64,000 nt of DNA from contig NZ_CP030051.1 of assembly GCF_004114975.1 (NCBI RefSeq), forward strand, positions 62,001 through 126,000. The letters run 5' to 3'. Under the pieces are notes generated by a model. It saw only the letters and a list, made by a program, of their open reading frames with translations, searched no databases and was not told the origin of the DNA. The translations under genes were made by a program, and so were the position numbers. Position 1 is the first letter of the stretch. The number at the start of each line of letters is the position of its first letter. The DNA is from Bradyrhizobium guangdongense (lineage in GTDB: Bacteria > Pseudomonadota > Alphaproteobacteria > Rhizobiales > Xanthobacteraceae). Below, piece after piece: positions 25,866-36,579 of the stretch.

Positions 25866-28800
25866 ATGCGCGTTTTCAGCGTTCCGCTCTCAGTTCCGTT
25901 CCTGCACACGATCGTCTCGGCTCTGCTCGACGGGCGGCTGGTGGACGGATTCGAGGCGCGCAAGGAACCGGCGCGGCTGGCGGATGCCACACTCTACCTG
26001 CCAACCCGGCGCGCCATGCGCGTCGTCCGCGAGATCTTTCTCGACGAGATGAAGGCCGATGCCGTGGTGCTGCCGCGCATCGTCGCGCTCGGCGACATCG
26101 ACGAGGACGAGCTCGCCTTCGCCGACGAAGGCGAGCAGTTTTCCGGCGCCACGCCGCTCGAGATTCCGCCGCGGCTCGGCGAGCTGGAACGGCGCCTGAC
26201 ACTGGCCCAGCTCGTTGCCGCCTGGGCCAAGGGTCCGGTGCTGGCGCCGCTGGTGGTCGGCGGCCCCGCCTCGACGCTGGCGCTGGCCGGCGATCTCGCC
26301 CGCCTGATCGACGACATGGTGACGCGCGGCGTCGCATGGAGCGCGCTCGACGGCCTCGTGCCCGATATGCTCGACCGCTACTGGCAGCACTCGCTCGACT
26401 TCCTGCGCATCGCGCGCATCGCCTGGCCCGCACATCTTGCCGAGATCAACCGGATCGAGCCGGCGGCACGGCGCGATCTGCTGATCGCCGCGGAAGCCAA
26501 ACGGCTGACCGCGCATCCGAACGGGCCCGTGATTGCAGCCGGCTCGACCGGCTCGATGCCGGCGACCGCTAAATTTCTGCACGCGGTCGCTTCGCTGCCG
26601 CATGGCGCGGTGGTGCTGCCTGGTCTCGACACCGATCTCGACGAGGATGCCTGGCGCAGCATCGGCGGCAGCAGGGACCTGCTGGGCATCACCGAGAATC
26701 CTACCTCGAACCATCCGCAATATGCCATGCATGCGCTGCTGGATCGCTTCGGCATCAAGCGCAGCGATGTGGAGATTCTCCAGCCGCCGGCGGACGACGG
26801 CCGCGATCTGCTCGCGTCCGAATCGATGCGCCCCTCCGCCAAGACGGAAGTCTGGCACGACCGGCTGAAGCAGCCCGATGTCGCAGCGAAGATCGCTGGC
26901 AGCATGAAAAACCTCGCGGTGGTCGAAGCGCCCAATCCCGAAATGGAAGCGCTCGCCATCGCCATCGCGATGCGCGAGGCGCGGCATCTGGGCAAATCGG
27001 CGGCGCTGGTGACGCCGGACCGCGCGCTGGCGCGGCGGGTGATGGCCGCGCTGACGCGATGGGACCTTGCCTTCGATGATTCCGGCGGCGACGTGCTGAT
27101 GGAAACCTCGGCCGGCGTGTTCGCGCGCCTCGCGGCCGAGGCGGCGACCAGGGGCTTGGAGCCGCCGACGCTGCTGGCGATGCTGAAACATCCGCTGTGC
27201 CGGCTCGGTCGCGCATCCGGCGCCTGGAAGGCCGCGATCGAGGACCTCGAGCTTGCGGTGCTGCGGGGCACGCGGCCGCCTGCAGGCACAAGCGGTCTCC
27301 TGCGCGAGTTCAACCGCTTTCGTGAGGAGCTGGCGAAGCTGTGGCGCAACGAGGCCTCCGCGCTGCACGCCGCCGAACCACGCGCGCGCCTCAAGGCCGA
27401 GGATCTCGACCGCATCGCGGCGCTGATCGATACATTGCAGAGAGCGTTGGCGCCGATCGAAGGTCTCGCGGCATCGAAGCCGTTCGACTTCGCCGAGCTG
27501 GCGCATCGCCATCGCGAGATCATGATCGCGCTGTCGCGCGACGAGCAGGGCGTTCCGCTGGCCTTCGAGGAGCGCGAGGGGCTTGCGCTTGCCGGCGCCT
27601 TCGACGATCTCTTGCGCGGCGGCACGACCAGCGGCCTGATGGTGACGCTGCCCGACTATGCCGACGTCTTCCAGACCGCGTTCAGCGACCGCGCCGTGCG
27701 CCGGCGGGACAAGCCGGGAGCGCGCCTGCAGATCTATGGCCCGCTGGAATCGCGCCTGATGCAGGCCGACCGCATCATCATCGGCGGGCTGATCGAGGGC
27801 GTCTGGCCGCCGGCGCCGCGGATCGATCCCTGGCTCAGCCGGCCGATGCGGCACGAGCTCGGGCTCGATCTTCCGGAGCGGCGTATCGGCCTCTCCGCGC
27901 ACGACTTCGCCCAGCTGCTCGGCGGCGACGAGGTGATTCTCACCCATTCGGCCAAGGCCGGCGGCGCGCCCGCCGTGGCCTCGCGCTTCCTGCACCGGCT
28001 TGAGGCCGTCGCGGGCGACGAGCTCTGGAAGGCGGCTGTCCGTGCCGGCGAGAAATACGTGCGGTTCGCGGGCGCGCTGGATCAGCCCGATAAGGTCGAG
28101 CCGGTCAAGCAGCCCGAGCCGCGCCCGCCGCGCGCGACGCGGCCGCTGAAGATGTCGGTCACCGCGATCGAGGACTGGCTGCGCGACCCCTACACGATCT
28201 ATGCAAAATATATTCTGCGGCTGGATGCGCTCGATCCCGTCGACATGCCGCTGTCGGCCGCGGATCGCGGCTCGGCGATCCACGATGCGATCGGCGAATT
28301 CACCGAAAGCTATGCGACGCGCCTGCCCGACGATCCCGCCCGCGTGCTCCGGGCGATCGGCGAGAAGCATTTTGCCCCGCTGATGGAGCGGCCCGAGGCG
28401 CGCGCGCTGTGGTGGCCGCGCTTCCAGCGCATCGCGCGCTGGTTCGGGGAATGGGAGACGGCGCGGCGCGACGCGATAGAAGCCATCACCGCCGAGACGC
28501 GCGGCCAGATCTCGATCCGGCTCGACAATGAGCGCAGCTTTATCCTTTCCGCGCGCGCGGACCGCATCGAGCGGCGCCAGGGCGGCAGCTATGCCATCCT
28601 CGACTACAAAACCGGCCAGCCGCCATCAGGCAAGCAGGTCCGCATGGGGCTGTCGCCGCAGCTGACGCTGGAAGCGGCGATCCTGCGCGAAGGCGGCTTT
28701 CCCGACATCGACGCCGGCGCCTCGGTGAGCCAGCTCGTCTATATCAGGCTGAGCGGCAACAATCCGCCGGGCGAGGAGCGCATCCTCGAGCTCAAATACA

Positions 28801-29009
28801 AGCCGGGCGACGAACCGCAGCCACCAGATGCGGCCGCCACCGAGGCACGCGCCAAGCTGGAGGCACTGATCCGCGCCTTCGAGGACGAGAACCAGCCCTA
28901 CACCTCGCTGAACCTGCCGATGTGGGCGAACCGCTACGGCACCTATGACGACCTTGCCCGGATCAAGGAATGGTCCGCGGCCGGCGGCCTGGGGATCGAG
29001 GAATGGTGA
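25866..29009 (+). CDS. addB: AddB, helicase-nuclease subunit for double-strand break repair
   Basis: A 1047-residue protein of the alphaproteobacterial AddB type. The N-terminal UvrD-like portion is degenerate and the canonical Walker A is not obvious. The C-terminal RecB-family nuclease has the catalytic Asp-x-Lys in AILDYKTGQPPSGKQV (about residues 917-932) and Tyr-rich SVTAIEDWLRDPYTIYAKYI ahead of it. With AddA it forms an ATP-dependent DNA end-processing complex replacing RecBCD. The four-cysteine iron-sulfur motif of Bacillus AddB is not seen, consistent with the alphaproteobacterial subtype. addA begins inside its last seven bases, an overlap that keeps subunits stoichiometric. Confidence 0.93.
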   Translation: MRVFSVPLSVPFLHTIVSALLDGRLVDGFEARKEPARLADATLYLPTRRAMRVVREIFLDEMKADAVVLPRIVALGDIDEDELAFADEGEQFSGATPLEIPPRLGELERRLTLAQLVAAWAKGPVLAPLVVGGPASTLALAGDLARLIDDMVTRGVAWSALDGLVPDMLDRYWQHSLDFLRIARIAWPAHLAEINRIEPAARRDLLIAAEAKRLTAHPNGPVIAAGSTGSMPATAKFLHAVASLPHGAVVLPGLDTDLDEDAWRSIGGSRDLLGITENPTSNHPQYAMHALLDRFGIKRSDVEILQPPADDGRDLLASESMRPSAKTEVWHDRLKQPDVAAKIAGSMKNLAVVEAPNPEMEALAIAIAMREARHLGKSAALVTPDRALARRVMAALTRWDLAFDDSGGDVLMETSAGVFARLAAEAATRGLEPPTLLAMLKHPLCRLGRASGAWKAAIEDLELAVLRGTRPPAGTSGLLREFNRFREELAKLWRNEASALHAAEPRARLKAEDLDRIAALIDTLQRALAPIEGLAASKPFDFAELAHRHREIMIALSRDEQGVPLAFEEREGLALAGAFDDLLRGGTTSGLMVTLPDYADVFQTAFSDRAVRRRDKPGARLQIYGPLESRLMQADRIIIGGLIEGVWPPAPRIDPWLSRPMRHELGLDLPERRIGLSAHDFAQLLGGDEVILTHSAKAGGAPAVASRFLHRLEAVAGDELWKAAVRAGEKYVRFAGALDQPDKVEPVKQPEPRPPRATRPLKMSVTAIEDWLRDPYTIYAKYILRLDALDPVDMPLSAADRGSAIHDAIGEFTESYATRLPDDPARVLRAIGEKHFAPLMERPEARALWWPRFQRIARWFGEWETARRDAIEAITAETRGQISIRLDNERSFILSARADRIERRQGGSYAILDYKTGQPPSGKQVRMGLSPQLTLEAAILREGGFPDIDAGASVSQLVYIRLSGNNPPGEERILELKYKPGDEPQPPDAAATEARAKLEALIRAFEDENQPYTSLNLPMWANRYGTYDDLARIKEWSAAGGLGIEEW

Positions 29010-32000
29010 AGGCCCCGCGTCCCATTCCGGATGAAGTGCGCGCACGGCAGGCGCGTGCGTCCGACCCGACCGCGTCGGCCTTCGTGTCGGCCAATGCCGG
29101 CTCGGGCAAGACCCATGTGCTGGTGCAGCGCGTGATCCGCCTGCTGCTCTCGGGCGTTCCGCCGGAGAAGATCCTCTGCATCACCTTCACCAAGGCCGCC
29201 GCCGCCAACATGGCCGAGCGCGTGTTCACCACGCTTGGCCATTGGGTGACGCTTGACGATACCGCGCTCGACGCCGCGATCCGCGCCGTCGGCATCCCGC
29301 ATCCTGATCGGAAATTGCGCCGCGAAGCACGAAAGCTGTTTGCCTGCGCGCTGGAGACGCCGGGCGGCCTGAAGGTGCAGACCATCCACGCGCTGTGCAC
29401 ACGCTTGCTTCAGCAATTCCCGTTTGAGGCCAACGTGCCCGCGCGCTTTGCCGTCATGGACGATCGCGACCAGAACGACATGATGGAGCGGGCCAATCTG
29501 AAGGTGCTGCTGGAGGCCGCAAGGGAACCTGACAGCGTCACCGGCCGTGCGCTGCTGACCGCAATGGCGAGCGCGGCCGATGTCACCTTCAAGGAGGTCG
29601 TGCGCGAGGCGTGCCTGAGCCGCGACCATTTCATGGCGTGGACCGACGAGGCCGGCAATGCCGGTGCAGCGGCCGAACAGATGGCCGCCGTGCTGGGTGT
29701 CGATCCGAACGATGGCATCGAGGATGTCGAGACAGAGATCCTCGACGGCCCATTCCTGCCGCGCTCGCGCTGGGACGACATTGCGTTTGCGCTCGAGGAA
29801 GGCAGCAAATCCGACAACGATCAGGCGAGCCGGCTCCGCGAAGCCAAGGCGTTCTCCGGCGCCGCGCAGGTCGATGCCTATCTCTGCGTCTTCCTCACGG
29901 ACGAGAAGGTGCCGCGCAAGGCGGTGTTGACCAAGAAGTTCGGCGAGCACAATCCGTCGGTCGCGCGCCTGTTCGAGAACGAAGCGTCTCGCCTCGGCGG
30001 ATTGATCGAGAGGCGCCGCGCCGTGACCATGCGCGACCGTACCGCGGCCCTGCTGCATATCGCGACCGCCGCCGCCGCCAACTACCGCCGCGAGAAGCAG
30101 GAGCGCGGCCTGCTCGACTACGACGATCTCATCGACAAGACACTGGCGATGCTCGACCGCATCTCCTCGGGCTGGGTGCATTACAAGCTCGACCGCGGCG
30201 TCGATCACGTCCTGATCGACGAAGCCCAGGACACCAGCCCGCGGCAATGGGACATCGTCGCGCACATCATCTCGGAGTTCACCGCCGGCGAAGGCGCGCG
30301 CGACGGGTTGAACCGCACCGTCTTCGCGGTCGGCGACGAGAAGCAGTCGATCTTCTCGTTCCAAGGCGCAGCGCCGCACGAGTTCGACGCGCGCCGGCGC
30401 GAGCTGCATCGCAAGTTCACGGCGGCCGGTCTGAAGTTCGATCCCGTTGCCTTCACCTACTCGTTCCGCTCCGGCGCGACGATCCTGCACTCGGTCGACC
30501 ACGTCTTTCGTGATCCCCAGATCTACAAGAGCATCCATGCGGTCGAGATCGGCCATCCCCTGCACAATGCGCTCGCCGATGCCGGCCCCAGCGTGATCGA
30601 GCTGTGGGATCTCGCGGAGGCCGACGGCCGGCAGGAGATCGAGGGCTGGCGCGCGCCGTTCGACGGCGTCGCCGTCACCAGCCCCGAGGTCAAGCTCGCC
30701 CGCCGCATCCAGGCCGAGATCAAGCGGCTGGTCGAGAGCGGCACGCTGACGGGTCACGAAGGCGAGCGGCGGCCGCTGCGCTATGGCGACATGCTGATCC
30801 TGGTGCGCCGGCGCGGCAACGCGTTCGATGCCGTGATTCAGGCGCTGAAGCACGCCAACATCCCGGTCGCCGGCGCCGACCGCCTCAAGCTCACCGAGCA
30901 TATCGCGATCATCGACCTGATGAACCTTGCGGATGCGCTGCTGCTGCCGCAGGACGACCTTGCGCTGGCGGTGGCGCTGAAGAGCCCGCTGTTCGGCCTC
31001 GACGACGACGATCTGTTCCAGCTCGCCCACACCCGCAAGGGATCGCTGCGCCGCGCGCTCGGCGAGCATGCGGCGGACAGCGAGAAGTTCGCGACCGTGC
31101 TGCGGCGGCTTGAAGCGTGCGAGATCCGCGCGCGCGAGGAGACGCCGTTCGCCTTTTATGCATGGCTGCTCGGCGGCGACGGCGGCCGGGCGCGCATCCT
31201 GCGCCGGCTCGGCCATGAAGCCAACGACGCGCTCGACGAATTCCTGGAGCTGGCGCTCAATTGCGAGCGCAAGGCGCCGGCCTCGCTGCAGGGCTTCATG
31301 GCCTGGCTGCGCTCGGCCGACACCGAGGTGAAGCGCGACATGGAGATCTCGCGCGACGAGGTGCGGGTCATGACCGTGCACGGCGCCAAGGGCCTCGAAG
31401 CTTCCGTCGTGTTCATGGTGGACACCACGTCGTCGCCCGCGGACTCGCAGCGCGTGCGCCTCATCCACGTGCCGCGCGGCAATGGCGGCGAGGTCGTGGT
31501 CTGGGCCGGCCGCAAGGCCGATGATCCCAAGCCCGTCGCGGACGCGCGCAGGGCCATGCTGGAAGAGACCGAGGACGAATATCGCCGCCTGCTCTATGTC
31601 GCGATGACGCGCGCGGCCGACCGGCTGATCGTCGGCGGCTGCATGCCCGGCAACATGCGGACCGTGCGCAAGCTGAGCTGGTACGATCTGATCGACACCG
31701 GGCTGTCCGGCTCGGGCCTGGCGAAGGAGACGATCGAGACGCCGCTCGGCAAGGTCACCCGATTCGCCCGCCCCGAGGACGTCGTTGCGCTCGGCCCGCC
31801 CGCGACCTCAATAGAGCATTCGGTCACGCTGCCGGACTGGCTGCGGACGCGCGCACCACGCGACATGATCGAGGACGATCCGGTGCGCCCGTCCGGCCAG
31901 GCGGCGGAGGAAGGCCGCAGCGTGCGATCAGGCGAATCGGTGCAGTCGCGCGCATTGGCGTTGCAGCGCGGCACGCTGGTGCACCGTCTCCTGCAATCCC

Positions 32001-32512
32001 TGCCCGACATGGCCGTAGAACGCCGCCGCGAGGCCGCGCTCGGCTTCATGGCGCGCAATGCCTCGGACTGGGCGGAGGCTGAGCGCGTTGCGCTCGCCGA
32101 CAAGGTGCTCGCCCTGATTGCCGAGCCGCGCTTTGCAGCCGTGTTTGCCGCGGGCAGCCGGGCCGAGGTCGCCATTGTCGGCAAGCTCGACCGGCCCGGG
32201 CGACCGCCGGCGCTGGTGTCGGGCCAGATCGACCGGCTGGTCGTTCGTACGGAGGAGGTTTTGATCGTCGATTTCAAGACCAACCAGGCCGCGCCCAGGA
32301 CCGCGGCCGAGGCGCCCGCCGCCTATGTCCGGCAGCTTGCGTTGTACCGGGCGGTGCTGTCGCGGCTTTATCCCCAAAAGCCCATCCGCGCCGTCCTTCT
32401 CTGGACCGAGGCCCTTGAATACATGGAGATTTCGCCCCCCGCGCTGGACGCGGCGCTGGCATCCGTTCATCTCGGTGTGAGCGTCCTTGACCCGGCAAGG
32501 GGCCGTTCATAG
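29003..32512 (+). CDS. addA: AddA, UvrD/RecB-like helicase-nuclease subunit
   Basis: A 1169-residue SF1 helicase-nuclease. Walker A is SANAGSGKTHVLVQRVIRLL (about residues 26-45), Walker B is LIDEAQDTSPRQWD, motif IV-like GDEKQSIFSFQGA and motif VI-like LLYVAMTRAADRLIVGG follow in order. The C-terminal nuclease active site is LIVDFKTNQA. It unwinds and degrades DNA ends with AddB. I chose the ATG at 29003, 6 bases after GGGGAT; an in-frame ATG at 28970 would add 11 residues. The start lies inside the addB stop region. trxA follows 69 bases later, as in many Rhizobiales. Confidence 0.95.
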   Translation: MVKAPRPIPDEVRARQARASDPTASAFVSANAGSGKTHVLVQRVIRLLLSGVPPEKILCITFTKAAAANMAERVFTTLGHWVTLDDTALDAAIRAVGIPHPDRKLRREARKLFACALETPGGLKVQTIHALCTRLLQQFPFEANVPARFAVMDDRDQNDMMERANLKVLLEAAREPDSVTGRALLTAMASAADVTFKEVVREACLSRDHFMAWTDEAGNAGAAAEQMAAVLGVDPNDGIEDVETEILDGPFLPRSRWDDIAFALEEGSKSDNDQASRLREAKAFSGAAQVDAYLCVFLTDEKVPRKAVLTKKFGEHNPSVARLFENEASRLGGLIERRRAVTMRDRTAALLHIATAAAANYRREKQERGLLDYDDLIDKTLAMLDRISSGWVHYKLDRGVDHVLIDEAQDTSPRQWDIVAHIISEFTAGEGARDGLNRTVFAVGDEKQSIFSFQGAAPHEFDARRRELHRKFTAAGLKFDPVAFTYSFRSGATILHSVDHVFRDPQIYKSIHAVEIGHPLHNALADAGPSVIELWDLAEADGRQEIEGWRAPFDGVAVTSPEVKLARRIQAEIKRLVESGTLTGHEGERRPLRYGDMLILVRRRGNAFDAVIQALKHANIPVAGADRLKLTEHIAIIDLMNLADALLLPQDDLALAVALKSPLFGLDDDDLFQLAHTRKGSLRRALGEHAADSEKFATVLRRLEACEIRAREETPFAFYAWLLGGDGGRARILRRLGHEANDALDEFLELALNCERKAPASLQGFMAWLRSADTEVKRDMEISRDEVRVMTVHGAKGLEASVVFMVDTTSSPADSQRVRLIHVPRGNGGEVVVWAGRKADDPKPVADARRAMLEETEDEYRRLLYVAMTRAADRLIVGGCMPGNMRTVRKLSWYDLIDTGLSGSGLAKETIETPLGKVTRFARPEDVVALGPPATSIEHSVTLPDWLRTRAPRDMIEDDPVRPSGQAAEEGRSVRSGESVQSRALALQRGTLVHRLLQSLPDMAVERRREAALGFMARNASDWAEAERVALADKVLALIAEPRFAAVFAAGSRAEVAIVGKLDRPGRPPALVSGQIDRLVVRTEEVLIVDFKTNQAAPRTAAEAPAAYVRQLALYRAVLSRLYPQKPIRAVLLWTEALEYMEISPPALDAALASVHLGVSVLDPARGRS

Positions 32513-32581
32513 GTTGACGCCATGATCCCCGGCGCGATTCCAGGTCGCGCCGATTCTCTTTCAACCGAATGAGGTACTCCA

Positions 32582-32902
32582 ATGGCCGTTGGCAAGGTTT
32601 CCGACAGCGATTTCGAAGCCGAAGTGCTCAAGGCGAACGGCCCCGTGGTCGTCGATTTCTGGGCCGAATGGTGCGGCCCCTGCCGCATGATCGCGCCCGC
32701 CCTCGACGAGATCGCCGGCGCGATGGGCGACAAGGTCAAGATCGTGAAGCTCAACGTCGATGAGAGCCCGAAGACCGCCTCGAAATACGGCGTGATGTCG
32801 ATCCCGACCCTGATGATCTTCAAGGGTGGCGAGATGGCCTCCCGCCAGGTCGGCGCCGCGCCGAAGGCGAAGCTGCAGCAGTGGATCACCTCTGCGGTCT
32901 GA
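32582..32902 (+). CDS. trxA: Thioredoxin, TrxA
   Basis: A 106-residue classical thioredoxin with the redox active site WCGPC (C31 and C34), the buried Asp in VVVDFWAEW and the cis-Pro in [11 protein letters not shown]. It reduces protein disulfides using electrons from thioredoxin reductase, which is not encoded in the window. The start follows GAGGTACTCCA. The addA-trxA order is common in Alphaproteobacteria. A GC-rich hairpin follows its stop. Confidence 0.97.
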   Translation: MAVGKVSDSDFEAEVLKANGPVVVDFWAEWCGPCRMIAPALDEIAGAMGDKVKIVKLNVDESPKTASKYGVMSIPTLMIFKGGEMASRQVGAAPKAKLQQWITSAV

Positions 32903-32930
32903 TCCACCCGCGCCACTAATTATTTTCGAC

Positions 32931-32958
32931 AACGGCCGGCGAAATGCCGGCCGTTTGC
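32931..32958 (+). terminator. Probable intrinsic terminator after trxA
   Basis: AACGGCCGGC (32931-32940), loop GAAAT, GCCGGCCGTT (32946-32955), then TTGCGTTG. The 10-bp stem is perfect; the T tract is short, so termination may be partial. Confidence 0.6.
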
Positions 32959-32996
32959 GTTGAGGGAACGTGTCCTGCGTGTGATGAGTCCCGCCC

Positions 32997-34055
32997 TTGC
33001 CTGCCCCTCCCGCAAAACGCGCGCGAAAATCGGCTTCGCTGGTCGCGATGGAGGCTCGTTCCGTCGATGCGATCCCGCGGGGCAAGGAGTGGCAGTACGA
33101 GCCGAAATGGGACGGCTTTCGCTGCCTGCTCTCGCGCGAGCGCGGCCACGTCGATCTCCGCTCGAAGTCCGGTGAAGATCTCGCGCGCTATTTTCCTGAA
33201 ATCGTCGCCGCGGCGCTGAAGCTGAGGGCGGACCGGTTCACGCTCGACGGCGAGATCGTCGTGCCGCAGGCCAAGGGCTTTTCCTTCGACGCACTGCTGC
33301 AGCGGATTCATCCGGCCGCAAGCCGTGTGACGAAACTCTCGCAGGAAACGCCGGCGCTCTATCTCGTCTTCGATCTGCTCGCGACGGCCAAGCAGCGGGA
33401 GCTTGCCGGGGCGCCGCTCAGCGAGCGCCGGCCGGCACTGGAGGCCTTTGCGAAGACCAATCTGAAGAGCAGCCTGTTTCGCCTCTCGCCTGCGACGACA
33501 AGCTTCGCCACGGCCCAGAAATGGCTGGCGCAATCCGGCGGCGGCTCGGACGGCGTGATCGCCAAGCGCATGGACCTGCCCTATCAGGCGGGAAATCGCG
33601 ACGGCATGCAGAAAATCAAGAAGTTTCGCAGCGCCGATTGCGTGGTCGGCGGCTTCCGCTATGCGACCAACAAGATCTCGGGGAGGAAGGTGGTCGGCTC
33701 ACTGCTGCTCGGACTCTACGACGACAAGGGCCTGCTGCACCATGTCGGCTTCACCTCCGCGATCAAGGCGGCTGAAAAGCCTGCCCTGACCGACCGGCTG
33801 GAAGCGCTGATCGGCGAACCCGGCTTCACCGGCAATGCGCCGGGCGGGCCGAGCCGCTGGTCGACGGAACGTTCGGCGAAGTGGTGCCCGCTCGAGCCGA
33901 AGCTCGTCATCGAGGTCTGCTACGACCATTTCAGCGGCGAACGTTTCCGCCACGGCACCTCGATCCTGCGCTGGCGTCCGGACAAGGCGCCGCGACAGTG
34001 CACGTTCGAGCAATTGAAGCAGAAGGTGGCGAACCCGATGAAGATGTTGAAGTGA
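32997..34055 (+). CDS. ATP-dependent DNA ligase (LigC-like)
   Basis: A 352-residue ligase with the nucleotidyltransferase motif I YEPKWDGFRC (adenylated Lys at about residue 37 from the TTG start), motif III/IIIa-like TLDGEIVV and YLVFDLLA, motif IV DGVIAKRMDLPY and motif V KIKKFRSADCVVGG. A C-terminal OB domain follows (LEPKLVIEVCYDHFSGERFR). It seals nicks with ATP and resembles the stand-alone ligases of rhizobial non-homologous end joining or backup repair. No Ku or LigD gene is nearby. The start is uncertain: TTG at 32997 gives a basic N terminus, while the ATG at 33048 begins just before the conserved part. Confidence 0.85.
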   Translation: MPAPPAKRARKSASLVAMEARSVDAIPRGKEWQYEPKWDGFRCLLSRERGHVDLRSKSGEDLARYFPEIVAAALKLRADRFTLDGEIVVPQAKGFSFDALLQRIHPAASRVTKLSQETPALYLVFDLLATAKQRELAGAPLSERRPALEAFAKTNLKSSLFRLSPATTSFATAQKWLAQSGGGSDGVIAKRMDLPYQAGNRDGMQKIKKFRSADCVVGGFRYATNKISGRKVVGSLLLGLYDDKGLLHHVGFTSAIKAAEKPALTDRLEALIGEPGFTGNAPGGPSRWSTERSAKWCPLEPKLVIEVCYDHFSGERFRHGTSILRWRPDKAPRQCTFEQLKQKVANPMKMLK

Positions 34056-34066
34056 TGCTCCTGCCC

Positions 34067-34161
34067 CGGACGCAGCGCGAAGCGCTGCTGAGCCGGGGCC
34101 CATGTTGCGGCATTCTGAGTCCCGGCTCTGCGGAGCAGCGTTGCACGCTGCACCGCGTCCG
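34067..34161. repeat. Palindromic intergenic repeat, CCCGGAC family
   Basis: CCCCGGACGCAGCGCGAAGC..GCTGCTGAGCCGGGGC and a second unit ending GCACCGCGTCCGGGAC lie between the convergent ligase and folC genes. The sequence is related to that at 11610-11744, also between convergent genes. Probably a bidirectional terminator-like interspersed repeat. Confidence 0.65.
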
Positions 34162-34173
34162 GGACAAGAAAGC

Positions 34174-35517
34174 TCATGCAGGAGGCGTGCCGTTGAGGCC
34201 GAGCACGTGCCCGGCGAGATAGAGCGAGCCCGTGATCAGAATCCGCGGCGGCACCTCGTAGGCGAGCCGCGACAGCGCGCGCAGCGCGGCCTCGATGCCG
34301 GGCGCGATCTCGACGCGCATGCCGAGGCTGCGGACCGCGTCGGCGAGACGATCGACCGGCATCGCATTCTCGGTGTCGGGTATCGGCACCGCGACGATGT
34401 GACGGGTGAGGCCGGCGAAATTGGCGAGGAACGCCTGCGCGTCCTTGTTGGCCATCATGCCTGCGATGACGACCAGCGGCCGCGAGACCCGCTCTTCGAG
34501 ATCGCCGAGCGCGGCGGCGGCGACGCGGCCGCCTTCGGCATTGTGGCCGCCGTCGAGCCAGATCTCGCTCCCCTGCGGTCCCCAGGAGAGCAGCTCGCCG
34601 GAGGTGAGACGCTGCATCCGGGCCGGCCATTCGGCACCGACGATGCCGGCCTCGAACGCCGCCTGGTTGACTTTGAAGGTCGGGACTGCGCGCAACGTCG
34701 CGATGGCAAGGCCGGCATTGTCGAACTGATGGCGGCCGAACAGGCGCGGCGCCGCGAGATCCATCAGGCCACGGTCGTCGGAATAGACCAGGCGCCCGCG
34801 CTCGACATTGACGTGCCAGCTTTCATTGGCGGCAAGCAGCGGTGCGCGCATGCGCCTGGCCTCCGCCTCGATGACCGCCATCGCCTCTCCCCTCTGCTCG
34901 GCGCAAACCACGGGCACGCCCCGCTTGATGATCGCGGCCTTCTCGGCGGCGATCGATGCCAGCGTGTCGCCGAGGAAATCCATGTGGTCCATGCTGATAG
35001 GCGTGATCACGCAGGCCGCGGGCGCATCGACCACGTTGGTCGAATCGAGCCGGCCGCCGAGGCCGACTTCGAGCAGCACCGCGTCGGCAGGGTTTTGTGC
35101 GAACAAGAGGAAGGAGGCAGCGGTCTTGAGCTCGAACAGCGTGGCGGGCTCGCCGGCATTGACGCGCTCGACCTCTTCCAAAGCTGCGCGCAATTCGTCG
35201 TCGGAAACGAGCACGCCGCCGCCGACGCGGCCGAGGCGAAAACATTCGTTGATGCGGACCAGATAGGGCGAGGTGTAGGCGTGGACGCGCAAGCCGGCGG
35301 CCTCCAGCGTGGCGCGCAAGTAAGCCACCGTGGAGCCCTTGCCGTTGGTTCCGGCGACGTGGATCACCGGCGGCAGCTTGCGCTCGGGATGGCCGAGCCG
35401 CTCGAGCAGGCGATGCATCCGCTCCAGCCCGAGATCGATGCGCTTCTGATGCAGGACCGACAACCGCCCGATCACTGCGTCGAGCGGCGACTTTGTGCTG
35501 TCGGGAGAGGCGTTCAC
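34174..35517 (-). CDS. folC: Bifunctional folylpolyglutamate/dihydrofolate synthase, FolC
   Basis: A 447-residue Mur-ligase-fold enzyme. The P-loop is [15 protein letters not shown] (about residues 51-65), with [24 protein letters not shown] carrying the metal-binding His/Glu signature and [15 protein letters not shown] in the C-terminal domain. It adds glutamate to dihydropteroate and folates. Its ATG overlaps the accD stop by four bases, so it is the last gene of the trpF-trpB-trpA-accD-folC run. Confidence 0.95.
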   Translation of the reverse strand: MNASPDSTKSPLDAVIGRLSVLHQKRIDLGLERMHRLLERLGHPERKLPPVIHVAGTNGKGSTVAYLRATLEAAGLRVHAYTSPYLVRINECFRLGRVGGGVLVSDDELRAALEEVERVNAGEPATLFELKTAASFLLFAQNPADAVLLEVGLGGRLDSTNVVDAPAACVITPISMDHMDFLGDTLASIAAEKAAIIKRGVPVVCAEQRGEAMAVIEAEARRMRAPLLAANESWHVNVERGRLVYSDDRGLMDLAAPRLFGRHQFDNAGLAIATLRAVPTFKVNQAAFEAGIVGAEWPARMQRLTSGELLSWGPQGSEIWLDGGHNAEGGRVAAAALGDLEERVSRPLVVIAGMMANKDAQAFLANFAGLTRHIVAVPIPDTENAMPVDRLADAVRSLGMRVEIAPGIEAALRALSRLAYEVPPRILITGSLYLAGHVLGLNGTPPA

Positions 35518-36455
35518 GCGTGAGGCGCAGCCGGCGCCGTTTCGGGGGCCGATACGATCTGTGCCGGACTGGTGACGGCCTGCGCCGGCTTCGACGCGCT
35601 CTCGAGCGCCGGTGCCTTGGTCAGCAGGCGGCAGAGCCGCGCCAGCGTCGGACGCAGTTCGTGGCGATGCACGACCATGTCGACCATGCCGTGCTCTTTC
35701 AGATATTCGGCGCGCTGGAAGCCTTCGGGCAGCTTCTCGCGGATGGTCTGCTCGATCACGCGGGCGCCGGCGAAGCCGATCAGCGCGCCGGGCTCGGCGA
35801 TCTGCACGTCGCCGAGCATCGCATAGGACGCGGTGACGCCGCCGGTGGTGGGATTGGTCAGCACGACGATGTAGGGCAGCTTGGCCTCGCGCAGCATCTG
35901 CACCGCGACCGTGGTGCGCGGCATCTGCATCAGCGACAGGATGCCTTCCTGCATGCGCGCGCCGCCCGACGCGGCGAACACGATGAACGGCGACTTCTTC
36001 TCGACCGCAAGCTCCATCCCGCGCACGATGGCTTCGCCCGCGGCCATGCCGAGCGAGCCGCCCATGAAGTCGAAATCCTGCACGGCGACGACGACGCCGG
36101 CACCTTCGAGCTTGCCGTAGCCGACCTTGACCGCGTCATTGAGGTTCGTGCGTGCCCGCGCGTCCTTGATGCGATCGGCGTATTTCTTCTCGTCACGGAA
36201 CTTGAGCGGATCGGGCGTGACCTCGGGCAGCGCGATGTCGAACCAGGTCTCATTGTCGAAGATCGACTTCAGCCGCGCCACCGCGCCCATGCGCATGTGG
36301 TAGTTCGAGCCGGGAATGACGAACTGGTTGGCCTCGACGTCCTTGTAGAACACGAGCTGTCCGGAATCCGGGCACTTGATCCACAGATTCTCCGGCGTCT
36401 CCCGCCGCAGCATGTTGCGGATCTTCGGCCGGACCACATTGGTAAGCCAGTTCAT
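35514..36455 (-). CDS. accD: Acetyl-CoA carboxylase carboxyltransferase beta subunit, AccD (zinc ribbon degenerate)
   Basis: A 313-residue crotonase-fold subunit that with AccA transfers CO2 from carboxybiotin to acetyl-CoA. The ATG at 36455 begins the canonical [16 protein letters not shown]; an upstream in-frame extension to 36557 is not family-like. The CoA-binding and oxyanion regions are readable ([25 protein letters not shown]). The N-terminal zinc ribbon, four Cys in E. coli AccD, is reduced to a single Cys: [10 protein letters not shown], then [14 protein letters not shown] without cysteines. The domain is retained but metal-free. It sits between trpA and folC as in many proteobacteria. 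The C terminus is Pro/Ala-rich. Confidence 0.95.
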   Translation of the reverse strand: MNWLTNVVRPKIRNMLRRETPENLWIKCPDSGQLVFYKDVEANQFVIPGSNYHMRMGAVARLKSIFDNETWFDIALPEVTPDPLKFRDEKKYADRIKDARARTNLNDAVKVGYGKLEGAGVVVAVQDFDFMGGSLGMAAGEAIVRGMELAVEKKSPFIVFAASGGARMQEGILSLMQMPRTTVAVQMLREAKLPYIVVLTNPTTGGVTASYAMLGDVQIAEPGALIGFAGARVIEQTIREKLPEGFQRAEYLKEHGMVDMVVHRHELRPTLARLCRLLTKAPALESASKPAQAVTSPAQIVSAPETAPAAPHA

Positions 36456-36579
36456 GGTTTGCTCCGATGTACGATCCCCCAAGGGATCGCCTGAAGGACT
36501 ATATGGCGGCCGGGCCGATGCCCGACAAGCCGCCGTGTCGCCTGCGCCAAAGCGCATGAAACGTAGCGCGAATTATGGC

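Noticed and set aside
25890..31468. Two open frames of more than 800 codons opposite addB and addA
   Set aside because: Same explanation: antisense shadow of GC-rich genes with strong motifs on the plus strand.
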